Source: Ottelia alismoides (taxonomy: Eukaryota > Streptophyta > Magnoliopsida > Alismatales > Hydrocharitaceae). Taken from it: 64,000 nucleotides of DNA. Below are positions 43,316 through 55,945 of the stretch, piece by piece. The stretch is taken from NCBI GenBank assembly GCA_037367405.1, contig JAZKJV010006942.1, forward strand, positions 310,001-374,000, in the 5' to 3' direction. The notes below the pieces were generated by a model, which saw nothing but the letters and a program-made list of their open reading frames with translations, was not told the DNA's origin and made no database searches. The first letter of the stretch is position 1. Each line of letters opens with the position of its first letter. The position numbers were made by a program, and so were the translations under genes.

Positions 43316-45496
43316 CCTTACGCAGGGTCAAACTCGAGTCGGGTTCGGACTCAGCTCGTGAAAAAACTTATTGCATACCCCTCCTCTAGAGTATTGATTT
43401 TTGGCGCGCCAATATGACGTGAGATTAATAGACAATTAGATGAAGCAGATAATTAATTTACAGTGGCAACATTAACAAAATTAGCCTTATCCCTTGGATC
43501 CTCTACATTGCATTCCTATTAATGTTTTATATAAATGCCCTATAGATAATTTTGTACAAACACAACTGTGAAAATATGTCAATAACAGGTTAGATTGGGA
43601 GTTGCAAACTATCATCATCCCTTGGGACTATCTTATATGGGATGTGAAGAGGGTTTTGGGACTTATAGATATTCAACATTAGTGTGTAAATATATTCTAT
43701 CGAGCATTATATTGTAGGTAATTTGCATTATGTTAACCACGATGATATCTCTCCCCTCTCTTTATCTTCCTTTCTCTTTGTACAAAGTGATTAATCTTGA
43801 GAGGTAACTTTGTAAAGTTGCATTATCTTTATATAAATAACCATTTCATGATTTGAGTACTAAACAACTCTAAGATTTGTTGTTAGTAGATGGAATGACC
43901 GTGGCGAGGGGATGAGGTGCCAGTGAAGGAATCACGAGTAGGATCTGCTGGGAACAAATAATATGATGAATATTGCGGAAGCATATTGAATAGGTCAACT
44001 TGACAGATTAACAAACAAATCAAACTACACAAAAACCATGAGTAATCTAAATTGCAAGCAAACAACCACAATCATAACCACAAGTGCCTGAGGGATTTTT
44101 TACATAACAGCCCAAAAAATGAGAAGAGGGAAAACCATGGGGCCTACTCGACCAAATCAAACTTCTCCCTTAGATACAACGATGAAAATATTCTCCATAT
44201 GAGCTATGTAAAGCCAAATCCTTCACCCAGATGTGTATCAACAATGAACGATGCTAATATAAATAAAAGGAGGATAAGATAGAGAAAAGTCATTTAAAGT
44301 TGGCTCCCAAACCAAGCTCACAGCAGCTCCTATTTAGCGTCTCCACAGCACGATCTCCAACGGCAAATTAATGAATATGTGATCTATCACGCCAATTAGC
44401 TGAAAATAGAGCTTCGTCCCGAGAATTTAAGATCGTTTACATGTTAACTCCATAAAATGAACTTTCATGGACTTATAATTAATTTGCATAAAATAACATT
44501 CATTTATGCATTCATACTCGTCTTTATACTTCACTTAACTTCACCCATTTTTAATTACTTCATGATAACCTTAGTTAACTTGAAATCAATCATTGTGTAC
44601 AAATCACTAACCTTAATCCATGAAGAATTCTTAAAAAATGCTAACTTGTGTATATTCAAAATAATCTCAAACCCTAATTTCAGGATAGAAAGATAGAAAC
44701 ATTGATATATCTCTCATATATTGTTCAAATAAACTCTACTTACTTTTAAATTCATGTACATTTAATTATCTACAAATCAAGATAAAGTTCAAAAGAATCG
44801 AAGTCTATTTGTAAAAATTGGATTTTGGAACCTAAATGTGTGTTGTACGTATTTGTTGATTTTGACATGTCATTTCATATGCATATTTCAGTCATTTAAT
44901 TATTTTCTTTTTCATTTATTAATTTATGTATTATTTAATAAATTACATAAAAATCAAAATTCAAAAAATAGAAAAGCAATAAAAAAGGAAGATTCTTCAT
45001 TCGATCATAACTTGAACATCGTTTATCGGATTTTTGCGTTCTTAGTATCGTTTTGATCCTTGTCTGATTCTCTACCAGTTAGGACATTGAGTCCTTCATT
45101 TGGAGATATTTTCTATCATTAACGATTTAATGAGTTTATTCAATTATATCAAGCACCTTTACTTCAATTCATTGATTTTTATTGCTCAATAAAATGTAGA
45201 AAATTGGAATAATTTCTCATGGGACAACTTGATATTTATTGATTATTTCGAAAATAAGGGGGAGACATTGATTAATTAATATGTCGGTATTCATTTGAAT
45301 GTATTAATTGCTCTTCTTGGTTGCTACTTTGTTTGCATTTATCATTGCAATCATGAACAAGCTTGCATCATTTTTGTCATCATTTAAAAATCACAAAAAT
45401 ATTGCATCTACTTATTTTGTTTTCACCACACAACATAGCATTAGTTTCTTACATCAAAATTATTTTGAAAATCCGTGCATCATATTCCTTGATTGC
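43316..45496. other. AT-rich DNA, unassigned
   Basis: I find no supportable gene. The phrase at 43965-44000 (gaatattgcggaagcatatt) recalls LTR or leader DNA of copia elements but has no primer site. At 45251-45266 an AAATAAGGGGGAGA tract looks like a polypurine tract, with no LTR recognisable after it. Confidence 0.3.
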
Positions 45497-45758
45497 TAAA
45501 GGTCTATTTCAGAGGTGTTGTTCCATGCTGAGCATGATATATATATGCTCCATCTTGAGGGCGAGTGTTGAGATATTTGTATCTCACATTTTTGTGTTTT
45601 CTCATTCATATTTTATTTAAGTACATATCATGTAATTAACCCAGGGTTTTTCTCCTATATAAGAGAGCCCCAGGATCTCATCTAATGCATCATCTTCTTT
45701 TCTCCTAACACATGGTATCATCAGATCAATTGGCCATGACAATCGTTCTTTTATCTAC
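45497..45758 (+). mobile_element. Copia remnant: coding end, LTR, then primer site
   Basis: GLFQRCCSMLSMIYIC (about 45500-45550) corresponds to the last residues of the copia polyprotein at 48450 (GLFQKCASKLSMIDIY). A polypurine-like TTGAGGGCGAG follows, then a 145 bp LTR (45566-45710, TGTTGAGA...CTCCTAACA), then TGGTATCA (45713-45720), the start of a tRNA-Met primer site, and about 38 bp of leader. Interior, LTR and leader in that order means that two elements share one LTR, or that one unit remains of a tandem array. The LINE follows at about 45759. Confidence 0.75.
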
Positions 45759-48321
45759 AATTTTTTTGGAAAAATAGCCTCCACAATATAGGCGTGTGCC
45801 AAAAAAATTCACCATTTATCACCAAAAATTATTAAAAATCTATTACATGTACAATAAGTTTCAGAATAAATTTATAAGTTTCAACTGCCATTCAGTGCCC
45901 TAGCATGCACCACCACATTTTCGTCATAAAAACGATCATGTTGGAACACCACCCCATTTCTAGCCAACCACATTGCCCAGATCATTGCCATGAACCATGA
46001 TCTCTCCTTCTCCATGCCACTCTAGTCCTCCCCAATGGAATTCCAGAACCTTGAAACACTGTCAGTATGCACTACCTGATTCTCAAAAAAATCCATGCCA
46101 CCACAGAGTTCCCACAATCGAAGAAAAGATGATCGGCATCTGCAACATCCACCAAGATCTTGGGGTACGTCAGGTCAACTACCGGAATGAGACACGTAAA
46201 TATGTCCTTAGTCAATAATCTTTCTCTCCTGAATAGCCAAAGGAACACCTTCACATGAGTTGGAACCTTCCACTTCTATATTCACATGCAGTTTGTTTTT
46301 CCCCTCGGGTCAAACATTAAGGGGCCCTTCAATGCTCTATATGCCTTCCGCATCTAAAAGGACCCGCCATGCCAGATCCAACCGTCACGACCATAAGAGG
46401 GTGTGGCCACATTCTCCAACTCCTCAAGTAACACCATAAGTTCCTCCATCCTGTGATCTGAAAGCAAAGATTTGAACTGTGGAATGGATTGTCCGTACCA
46501 AGCATCTGCCATCGAGCATTCTAGATTTGCTACCAACGTCTTCAATTTATATGTCTAGAACCGAAAGCTCGTGTCGTCCCCCCACAATAGGTCTCAAGAA
46601 CAATTGAACCTCCACTGCCATGTTGCAAATGCCCCTAAAAAAGTATGAGGGTGATATGCCAAGATCATTGGGACCGGGAAAAGAGAGACATGACCCATAA
46701 ATTATCTGAATCAGGTTACAAACCAAGTCTGTCACAACCGCCTCATATGCAGGCGATCCACCTTCTCAACAGGGCCTTGTTCATCTCTTCCAAACTATGA
46801 ACACCAAGGCCTCCATCCTCCTTTGAGCATGGCACCATCTTCTAATCCACCAATTGAAGACCATGTGACTGCCCAGAAGACGACCATAAAAAATGCTTCA
46901 TGATAGACTCAAGCCTCTTCCTCACCCCTGCGGGCACCAGTCAAGAAGACAAGTAGAAGATAGGGATAACGAACATAACTGAATGCAACAACACCAACCT
47001 ATCTCCCTGGACAAGCGCACCGACTTCTACTCCAACTTCTCAACAACAGGTAGCCATCTTGCGATGCATATTCTCCTAGCCACCAGAGACACCCCAAGGT
47101 ACTGCAATGACAAATCCCTACGCGGTGAGTGTAGCCAGCCAATGCACATGTCAATCTCACTACCACCTGCCTAAAAGGAACACACTCTGATTTGTCTCTG
47201 TTAAATCTCAGTCCTGATACATCATCGAATATATCCAGAACCATTGACAGTCCCCTACAACTATCAGCACCACCTTCTATAAAGAGTATCATGTCGTTCG
47301 TGTACTGGAGGATGGGAACAAAAATCTCATCCATTCAGTAGCCATGGCAAACCCACCCCCACCCCCCGATATGGCACGATCCATCATGACCATCAAGGCT
47401 TGGTCGTAAGAACGAAAAGAAGAGGTGCCAACTGGCAACCATGTTGAACCCTTGCGTTGCGTCTGAAAGTACACCCCTTTTGGCTGCCCGTTTACGAGAA
47501 TCTCACTAGATACAGTCGTAACACATCTCTTCATCCACGAAATACATCTGTCCAAGAATCCACGCCTGTGCAAAGAGGCCCAAATAAAACGTCAGTCGAC
47601 ACAATCACATGCCTTCGAGAATTCCACCTTCTACAAAATACCTTTACCTTTCCTCCTGCACCAATCCGTCACAATCTCAGAAGCTAGAAATACACTATCC
47701 ATGAGTTGTCTGCCATGCAAGACGGCACTTTGAACTGGCGATATAATCTTGCTCAGCACTCCTCTTAGCCGGTTTGCCAACAACTTTGCCATAATCAAAT
47801 AGACTACATTGGACAAAGCAATCGGTCCATAGTCTTCAATTCTTGTCGCAACGTCCTTTTTGGGAAGCAAAAAATGAAAGAGAAATTGATTCAACAAAAC
47901 CATAATTCTCCCAAGTAAATTCAACCACCACCTCCATCACTTCCCAGCCACCAGATCCTAGAATTCCCTAAAAAAGAAAACATGAAAGCCATCTGGCCCA
48001 GGGCAACCATATGCATTCAGGCCAAATGCAACCTCACGAACCTCCAATAACCCAAATGGCCTCGTCAACAACTCTGCATATGAGTCAGAAATGTGGCTCA
48101 TATGTGTGCAATAATCTGTTACTGCCCTCACGACCTCCCCATCTCCCTGGAACTCCTCTCCCCCAGCCTCTTCGAGTGAATCATGTTTCTCCTACCATTT
48201 TCCACCGCGTGGAAGAATATGGTATTGGCATCGCCGTCCTTTAACCATTTCTGCTGTGAGTTATAACTCCATTCATATTCTCGCTTCATGTCCTCCTCCA
48301 CAATCTTCTACACAACACCTC
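45759..48321 (-). pseudogene. LINE (L1-type) ORF2, reverse transcriptase to zinc-knuckle end, decayed
   Basis: Minus-strand pieces, in order: KWLKDGDANTIFFHAVENG (about 48190-48245), GPDGFHVF (about 47990), the reverse transcriptase blocks SNVVYLIMAKLLANRLRGVL and SAVLHGRQLMDSVFLASE (about 47680-47850), LVNGQPKGVYFQTQRKG (about 47450), then FVPILQYTNDMILFIEGG (about 47275-47330), where the catalytic YADD of the family is changed to YTND. FDDVSGLRFNRDKSE follows. At about 46075-46250 RERLLTKD and DADHLFFDC are the C-terminal zf-RVT region. Stops and frameshifts separate these pieces. A T-run at 45759-45766 fits the poly(A) end of a minus-strand LINE. The endonuclease half lies beyond the copia insertion at 48322 and so outside the window. 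Confidence 0.85.
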
Positions 48322-48443
48322 TGTTGGAAAAATGAGAAAACTTGTTTATATGTAGGAGAGTAGCCTATGGGTAAAATACATAAAGAGTCCTACTGAAAAG
48401 AAAAATATAAGAACGGTACAGAAGTGAATAATATATCTCTACA
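48322..48443 (-). repeat. 3' LTR, 122 bp
   Basis: The minus strand begins TGTAGAGATAT and ends TTTTCCAACA; the plus-strand left end reads TGTTGGAAAA. The start is fixed by the adjacent polypurine tract and the end by the TG...CA rule. The partner LTR is outside the window. Confidence 0.75.
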
Positions 48444-48458
48444 CTCCCCTCAAGGTGG
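48444..48458 (-). other. Polypurine tract of the short-LTR copia element
   Basis: The minus strand reads CACCTTGAGGGGAG and then the LTR start TGTAGAG. Confidence 0.7.
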
Positions 48459-51400
48459 AGCATAGATATCAATCATGCTCAGCTTGGATGCACACTTTTG
48501 GAACAACCCTCGAAGTAGTGCCTTAGTAAAAATATCTGTAGTTTGATCCTCTGAGCTAACATGGGATGTAACAATAAACCCCTTCTGAATCATATCACGC
48601 ATAAAGTGACAATCAACCTCAATATGCTTGGTTCGTTCATGAAATGTTGGATTATTTGCAATGAATAGGGCCGCCTGATTGTCACATTCCAGAGCCATAG
48701 GAAGCGGGACTTCTATATATAGATCTGTAAGAACAACCTTTACCCACATCATTTCTGTATTGATTTGGGCCATAGCCCATATTCAGACTCAGCACTAGAC
48801 CTTGCTATAACATTTTACTTCTTGCTTCTCCTTGAGACTAGAGATTCTCCAACATACACAACAAACCCAAAGGTGGACTTCCTATCCTTGGGACACCCTG
48901 AGTAATCTGCATCTGCACAAGCTGAGATAGTAACCTCCTTGCCTTTCTTAAACAACAGACCCACACCTGGGGATGACTTAAGGTACCTGAGTATCATATG
49001 TATAGTATCCATGTGTACCTGACGTGGTTACTCCATGAACTGGCTTACTCGACTCAGAGCAAAGGAGATATCAGGCCTGGTAATAGTAATATAGAGAAGT
49101 TTGCCCACCAGTTCTCTGTATCTTCTCCTATCCACCTCATTAGTGTCATCATAATATAATTTCATACTGGGATCCATAGGTGTAGTGGCATGTCGGCAAC
49201 CAAGCATTCCTGTTTCACTCAACAGGTCAGTGACATATTTCCTCTGGGTCATTACCAACCCATGAGGATTTCTGGCAAACTCCAGTCCCGGAAAATATCT
49301 AAGAACTCCAAGGTACTTGGTGACGAATTCATGACCTAGCATTTCTTTTGCCCCTTGGATTCCCTATTCATCATCACCTGTAATCAGAATATTGTCTACA
49401 TACAACACAATTGCAGTAATACCTCTAGGTGTCTTCTGCACGAACAAGGAATGATCAGCATTAGAACGTATGTACCCCTGTTTCTCAAACATGTCTGAGA
49501 GCTTCTGGAACCAAGCTCTGTAGCTCTTCTTAAGGCCATAGATAGCATTATGAAGTATGCACACCTTAGGACACCCCCCTCAACAACAAAACCAAGTGGT
49601 TGTTGCATGTAGACTTCCTCCTATAAGTCATCGTATAAGAATGCATTCTTCACATCTAATTAGTATAGCGTCCAATCACGAGTAATTGCAACAGAAAGTA
49701 GGATCCGTAGGGTGGAATGGCGAGCAACCGACGAAAATGTATCAAGATAATCTACCTCATATGTCTGTGTAAAGCCACGCAACAAGGCGAGCCTTGTATC
49801 TGTCAATGCTGTCATCTGCATTCTGATTAACTGTAAAGACCCACTTGCAGCTAACTGTAGACACATCAGCAAATACAGGAACAAGGATCAAGTTCCTCTA
49901 GACTGAAGAGCTGCCATTTCTTCCTCCATGGCTAAATGCCATCGACTATCCTTCAGTGCATCTTGATAATTTTGTGGAATATCCACTGCTGACAATGCAA
50001 TGACAAAGTTCCTGAATTCTCCAGTTAGGCGATCAAATGACACAGAAGATGCTATAGGATATGACGCGCAGCTCCGCTTCTGCTTTTGTAGAGCAATAGG
50101 TACATCTAAGTCACCTGGACACACCAGAAACATGCTGTAAGTACAACATCACCCCAGAAAGAATGAGGGGCATGACTCTGTATAAGAAGAGACCTGGAGA
50201 CATCCAGTAAATGACGATATTTCCTTTCAGCAACCCCATTATGTTGGGAAGTATAGGCACAAGATGTTTGGTGGATGATCCCTTGAGATGAAAAATAACT
50301 AGATAGAGTATGAGTACAAAATTCCAGGGCATTATCACTTCTCACAATTTTAACAGATGCAGAAAAAACATTACGAACTTCATCAATGAAATTGATGATA
50401 ATATTCCCCGCTTCAGATTTATTCTTTAACAGAAACACCCATGACACACAAGAGAAATCATCGACAATAACTATATAAAACATGTGTCCCTGATGATCAG
50501 GAACACGACTAGGATCCCAGATATCGACATGAAACAACTCAAACTTGGAGGTACTACTCCGACACTGACGACTGGGAAAAGTAGACCGATGATGCTTTCC
50601 CAACTGACAAGCCTCACATTGAATGGACGTGTGAGGTGAAACCTGAGGTAACACATGACGAAGTTTCTAAAGCGGTAGATGTTCAAAGTGCAGGTGCCAC
50701 AGTAATGGGGAGATGGATCCAGCAGGTAGAGATGAGATTCCATCATAAGGAGCCTGACTAAGGCGATTGAGTCCGCCTCGCTCATAGCCACGCACAATCA
50801 CGTTGCCTGTAAGGATGTCCTGAAAAACAAGAGAAGATGGATAAAAAATTGCTCGACAGTATAAATCCTTTATAGGTTGGCTAATGGACAACAAATTCAT
50901 CGAAAAATCAGGTGCATGTAACACGTTCTTGAGATGCATGGATGGTGTCAGTCTAATCTCCCCTGACTAGTAATCGAGGAATGTGTTCCATTAGCAATAA
51001 CCGCAGTACGGCCTGGAGAAATTGGTCTGTATCCTGTAAGTAGACCTCGATCACCACACAGATGATGTGTGGCACCAGAGTCCATAATCCACTCTAAAGT
51101 ATCTGATCCACTACTGCTAGTGAATGCATAGGTGCTACCTGATGTACTGGTGGATGCAGATGCATACACGGTAACGTCGGAGTGACTCTCAGAAGTAGGT
51201 GTTGATGTAGCGGGACCATATGGAGAAATGATGCCCCTCAGATGGGCTACAAGATCATCAAAGCACTAATCCATAGACGAAGCAGATGGGGGCTCGATCT
51301 GTTCAGCGACTCGTGCAGAAGCAGGAAACCCATGCTTAGAATAGCATGTGTCCTTGGTATGTTCAGAATGATGGCAAAAAGTACATGATGGCCGAACACA

Positions 51401-52109
51401 ATCTCCTCCGCCACGAGGTCCACGACCACGGAACCGATGATGACCTCCCCGACCTCGATTGGTTGCCATGGCTGAGGCGGTCTGATTCGTAGTGGAGGAA
51501 GGAACAATGATACGATTCAACCTATGAAAAGCTTCCTCCATAGGAGGAATCCACCAAGATCTGGGAACGTGCTGCCTCATACTCTGGATTAAGGGCAGCA
51601 AGAAAAACACCCACCATAGTGGAATTCTGATAGGTCTTCTATTACTCTGAAGTGATTGTGAGAGGCATGAAGCTATAAAGCTTCTCAAACATTCCACGTA
51701 AAGACGTGTACAATGAGTGTAGAGGCCGTCCATTCTGCTTGATTGTAAAGATGTCATGTTGAAGCTGCAGAATCTTCGTCTCATTCTTTGCCCGTGAGTA
51801 GGTGGCAATCAGGATATCCCACATTTCTTTGGCAGTGGGCTGATGGAGAATATCGTTAGCAATCTCAATTAGTAATGTTCTGGAAAGCCAGACTTTGGCA
51901 TATGCATCATCTGCCCCCCAAGAGGCATTAACCCCTGTCTTCTCAACAGGCTCTTCCTCAGTAAGAATGGGCTTCTTGCCGGTTCACTTCATCATGTTCA
52001 TGAGCTGCATGGCTCACAGTTCATAGTTTGACCCATCCATTTTTACAATAGGCGCTGGAACTCTGAAGGCGCCTGTAGAGGAAATATCTACCTTGCTTTC
52101 TGACATCAT
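48450..52109 (-). pseudogene. gag-pol: Copia Gag-Pol polyprotein, several stops and frameshifts
   Basis: The start MMSESKVDISSTGAF is at 52109. Gag: MWDILIATYS block (51824), zinc knuckle CTFCHHSEHTKDTC (about 51345-51388). Protease: WIMDSGATHHLCG (about 51055-51090). Integrase: CEACQLGKHHR, then HVDIWDPSR, RSDNALEF and QHNGVAERK, giving the D, D, E residues (about 50600-50230). Reverse transcriptase: RYKARL-type block (here followed by RGFTQTYEVDYLDTFSS, about 49800), YGLKKSYRAWF (about 49510) and LYVDNILITGDDE (about 49400), where the catalytic YVDD is changed to YVDN. RNase H: ADADYSGCPKDRKS (about 48905) and ALECDNQAALF (about 48690), ending near 48450. The order protease, integrase, reverse transcriptase is that of copia. 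Breaks include a frameshift around 49890-50130 and stops near 49655 and 49360. Confidence 0.9.
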
Positions 52110-52269
52110 GATATTGGAAGACTAGGGGAGTAGACTAAAGATGTGACTGTCTACACTGACATTAACGGGTTCAGTTGCATGTGTAGATGCAAGCAACCAA
52201 ACCCATCAATCTAAAACCTCGCGCGTGCGGAACGGGGCTGGATCGCACGCGCGCCGGTCTAGGGCTGCA
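52110..52269 (-). other. Copia leader cut by the third Athila element
   Basis: This is upstream of gag and GC-rich near 52215-52255 with CGCGCG-type dyads (cgcgcgtgcgg and cgcacgcgcg). No primer site is seen before the cut at 52269. Confidence 0.6.
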
Positions 52270-55200
52270 TGATGAATCCACATTTCATCATCTTTATTCT
52301 ATCATTTTGGCCTCAAAAACCCTAGCAAATGCGTGTAAATACCTTTAATTTTCGCATCTTAGCATTCATGCATGTGCATGTAAACAGTGTATAAAATACT
52401 GTATTTAAAGCCAAAATTATAGAATAAATAAAAGAAAAGAAAAAGAATAAAATATTGTAAATATTTTATGACCCAAAACCCCGATACCTAGACATCTCGA
52501 TGAATAGGTCGACAAGGAATAAAGTAGGGGGAGATAATGATCAAAATACCATAAAAATACCTACTTTTTTATTCATTCTTTATTCATTCTGGGACCTATT
52601 TTTGGTTCCACTTTTTATACCTCAAATAAGGAAACTTTGTACATGAAAGTTGTAGATAATTTAATAAAGAAAAATACAAAATCGATTTCATACAAAAATA
52701 ATGTACATATTAAAATATTCATTTTATTATTTATTCATTATTTTATAATTTTATATTTTTATAATCTTGTAAATATTATTTATAATATATATGTACATTA
52801 AAATCAGAATAAAAACTCAAAGAAAACTCAAAATAAAAATACTTGTATATCACATACACAAGTATAATACCTATATACATACCTATAGTATTAACACTCT
52901 AATTTTATAAAGTATACAAATCACTTTAGAAAAATAAAATAAAAATAGTTTTAAGTGTATAAAAATATTTTATAAATTTATAAAATAATAAACAAAAATA
53001 AATAAATTAAATACACAAAATAAAAATAAAATAATAAAATATGTAGAAGTATGTACCTATATAGGTCTAAAAAGACAACTTGTAAAATTATACCTCATAA
53101 AAATAATTAAAAATCATAATAAAATAATTCATAAAATTATAAACATTTTTCATTTTATAACCTAAAAATAATAAAATCATTAACTATTTTTAAATGATTT
53201 TTCAAAACATTTTCCAGGAGATTTTCCTAGTTGGTCCACGTGGACCAACAAGGCGCAGACCCTAGTTGACCCTGGTCAACTAGTCATCCTCCCCCCATGT
53301 GCATGTGTCAGACCTCATTTGACCCCCATGTTCGCGGATTTTTTGAGGTTTCTCCTTGCACCCTTTCCTGATGCACCTTCTGCAACTTTTTCTCCTCAAT
53401 CATCAGGCTTACTCGCCCAACGTCTATCTCGAGGATTGGATCACTGTGGCGCCCGATATTCCTTGTTCTTTGAGCCTCGTCGGTCAGCCATACAAAAACT
53501 CCCCTTCATCCATTTTCAAAATTCGAACCCCTCATTCCATAGCTAAGCTCCCCTTTTGGTGCCTAACCGATCAAGAGAGGTGACAACTCCCTTTGGCATG
53601 TCTCAGGCGGGTCGAGTGAAGCTCGAGGAGGCTCCACCACCTCCACCTTTGTCGGCGTTGAGGTATCCCCTTCCCTCCGGTGTTCAACCATTGAGGCAAC
53701 CCCTTTTCCTCCTCTTTTCTTTCACATTTTACTCTCCTTAGTCTTAGGATTATTTCACCTCAAAGATCACCGCGTTTCATCACTTCAATCCACTAATCGA
53801 CTACCTCGCCGGAGTGCTCCTCCGGCCGAGTCCCATCCACATCAGTCATGCCATCTCCGCCACTTTCGCACCACCGCGGGGTCGAGGCAACTTGCCCTCG
53901 ACCCTTTTACGCCCTTTTCTTGCAGGTCAAAGCTATCCCGTGCACTTGGAGCTTGTTTTGCTCGCTTGCCGGAGATACGCGGAGCCCAAAGCTCCGCCGC
54001 CTTCCAGCGAGCGCCTCGGCCGTCGTCGAGGGGTTTTGAAGCCTCCAGCACCTAAAGGACCACCGCAGGAGCTCGCCGGACCCATTTTGCACTCGCCAGC
54101 ATCACGGAGGAGGAGGAATGGAGACGGGGAAGTTCGCCGGCCGATGCCTTCTTCCCTATTCTTCGTGACCCTCTTTCGACCGTCGGATCTCGGGCTCGCT
54201 CCAGATGTCACAGCCACCATCCGATCTCCTCTCGCCTCAACCGTCCGATATACCGAGGAGGATCTAATCAAAGCCATCCGAGCGAAGCGTCATCGTGCAG
54301 CGAGGGCTCGCTACGTGGCAAGTGAGGAGCCCTCAGCCGTCGGATCGTGCACGAGCCCCTTTAGCCTGGGTATTTTGCACTGTTAACCCTGGATATTTTT
54401 GTAATTTTATTTAGTCTTTAAACATTCATATGTCGTTCAAATATTTTTGTAATATTTACAGTAAGGCCCCTGCACTTTTCTATATTACCACTAGGTCCCT
54501 CGCCACGTCACCTCACGTGCCTGTGCGCGTGAGGTGAAGGGCATTTTGCAGAGGGGCCCTCGACCATTTTGCTATTTAGATTTAGTCCAGGAACTTTCAT
54601 ATCACGTGTATTATTTTTGGACAATTTGCATGTAAGCCCCTGGAGTTTTGTGATATTGCTTTTATATCTCTGCCAAGTCACGTGTGTATACGCGTGGGCT
54701 TGGTGATTTTGCAGAAAACCCCCTCCGGGTTTGGGTATTTGTAATCAGTCCAGGAACTTCATTTATTAGTTAAATATTTTGCGTAAAAATTGTACTTTGG
54801 CCCCTGGATGTTTGCTTATTTGCACTTATGCCCTTGCTAGTAGTGTAGTTTCTTGATGATGTCTCTATTTATGTCATGCATCTATAAATTGCTAAAAATC
54901 ACCAAAAAATTATCATAGGCTCCTGTTTGCTTGCTCATTTACGCCTTATTTTTGTTTTGCATTTTTATTGCATTGGCATATTTATTAAAAATAAAAAATA
55001 TGTATTTTCAGCATTGTTTGCATTAGAAAATCCATAAAAATTATAAAAACGTTTTGAAAAATTCCAAAAAAAATTATATTTTGTGTGTTTTATCATCCTT
55101 TAGTGTCCCGAGAGAGATTAAGAAGAAGCAAGGTCGTTTAGTCTAAAAATCACTAAAATTTTCAAAACGAAAACCTTGAAAATTAGAAAACTCTAAAAAT

Positions 55201-55925
55201 CTTCATAAAAATCTAAAAAAATCCTAGAAATGCAAACTCAGATTCTATAGCTTCCTTATTTTATTATCTTTATTTTAAAATTAATTTGATTAATTTTGGG
55301 TACTGTTTAGTATTTTTCATCCTCATTTTGATTTCAGCTAGTAGTCTAGTTCACTGTTTTCTTGTATTTTGACTTTTAAAAATACCAAAAATATTCAGAA
55401 AAATCTCCAAAAATCAAAAAAACTTTATAAAACTATAAAAAGACTTAAATCATTTCATTTCATAATTTTTGAGCATTTTTCCTCATTTTTATAAATACCT
55501 TATCCTCTCTTCCTTATATTGTATATATATTCTATTATAGAAAAAGAAAATATAAAAATACAAAATATAAAATAAAATATAAAATAAGAAAAATAAAAAC
55601 CAAAAATACAAAATTAAAAATAAAGAAAATATAAAATTAAAAACCCACAAAAATTTGCATAATTGTTGACATTTAATCACATTCACACCTTTGCACTAGC
55701 TTGATCTATCCTGCCTTGCTCCCTGTGTTCGACCTCTACATATTTACACCTATACATCTTTCATGTAGAGTTATAATAAATTTGACTCCACATTTATTTC
55801 TCATTGTTTAATTGATTTTATTGTGGGTTCGTTGTTGACTTTAGTTCGGATTTCTGAGTGGTCAACACATCTACTGAGTTCCTGCCTTGTGTGGAACTTA
55901 AGACCACCGATCTTCGGCTAAATCA
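52270..55925 (+). repeat. 5' LTR of the third Athila element
   Basis: The LTR is 3656 bp, from TGATGAAT to AAATCA. Tip: TGATGAA pairs with TTCATCA at 52270-52290. The layout mirrors the inner element: AT-rich block, GC-rich core (about 53220-54380), hairpin 53879-53904, then repeats with TTTTGCA and CCCCTGGA phrases (54370-54850). Strong dyads CACCTCACG/CGTGAGGTG (54509-54536) and a CCAAG...CTTGG structure (about 54673-54703) precede two of the TTTTGCA phrases. Confidence 0.88.
53879..53904. repeat. LTR hairpin GGGTCGAGG/CCTCGACCC, second copy
   Basis: The stem is identical to 18385-18410; the 8 nt loop differs (caacttgc). It is followed by TTCTTGCAGGT. Confidence 0.75.
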
Positions 55926-55927
55926 AA

Positions 55928-55945
55928 TGGCACCGTTGTCGGGGA
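55928..55945 (+). other. Primer binding site, tRNA-Asp type, two changes
   Basis: TGGCACCGTTGTCGGGGA has two transitions against the tRNA-Asp complement. It lies two bases after the LTR end. Confidence 0.85.

Larger units (their letters stand above)
48322..52269 (-). mobile_element. Ty1/copia element with a short LTR, inserted in the LINE
   Basis: On the minus strand: leader 52269-52110, polyprotein 52109-48450, polypurine tract 48458-48444 and 3' LTR 48443-48322. The 5' LTR and primer site are not in the window, because the Athila-type element starting at 52270 cuts the leader. The left flank is LINE sequence. The gag zinc motif and small LTR fit an Ale/Retrofit-like copia lineage, which I infer rather than show. 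Confidence 0.85.

Noticed and set aside
43883..44282. Short open frames on both strands
   Set aside because: No similarity recognised, AT-rich, and lengths expected by chance.
45251..45266. Polypurine-like AAATAAGGGGGAGA tract
   Set aside because: No LTR start or coding end could be recognised next to it.
52215..52260. GC-rich dyads as a promoter
   Set aside because: They lie in the copia leader beside the insertion joint; no TATA-like site or start evidence.
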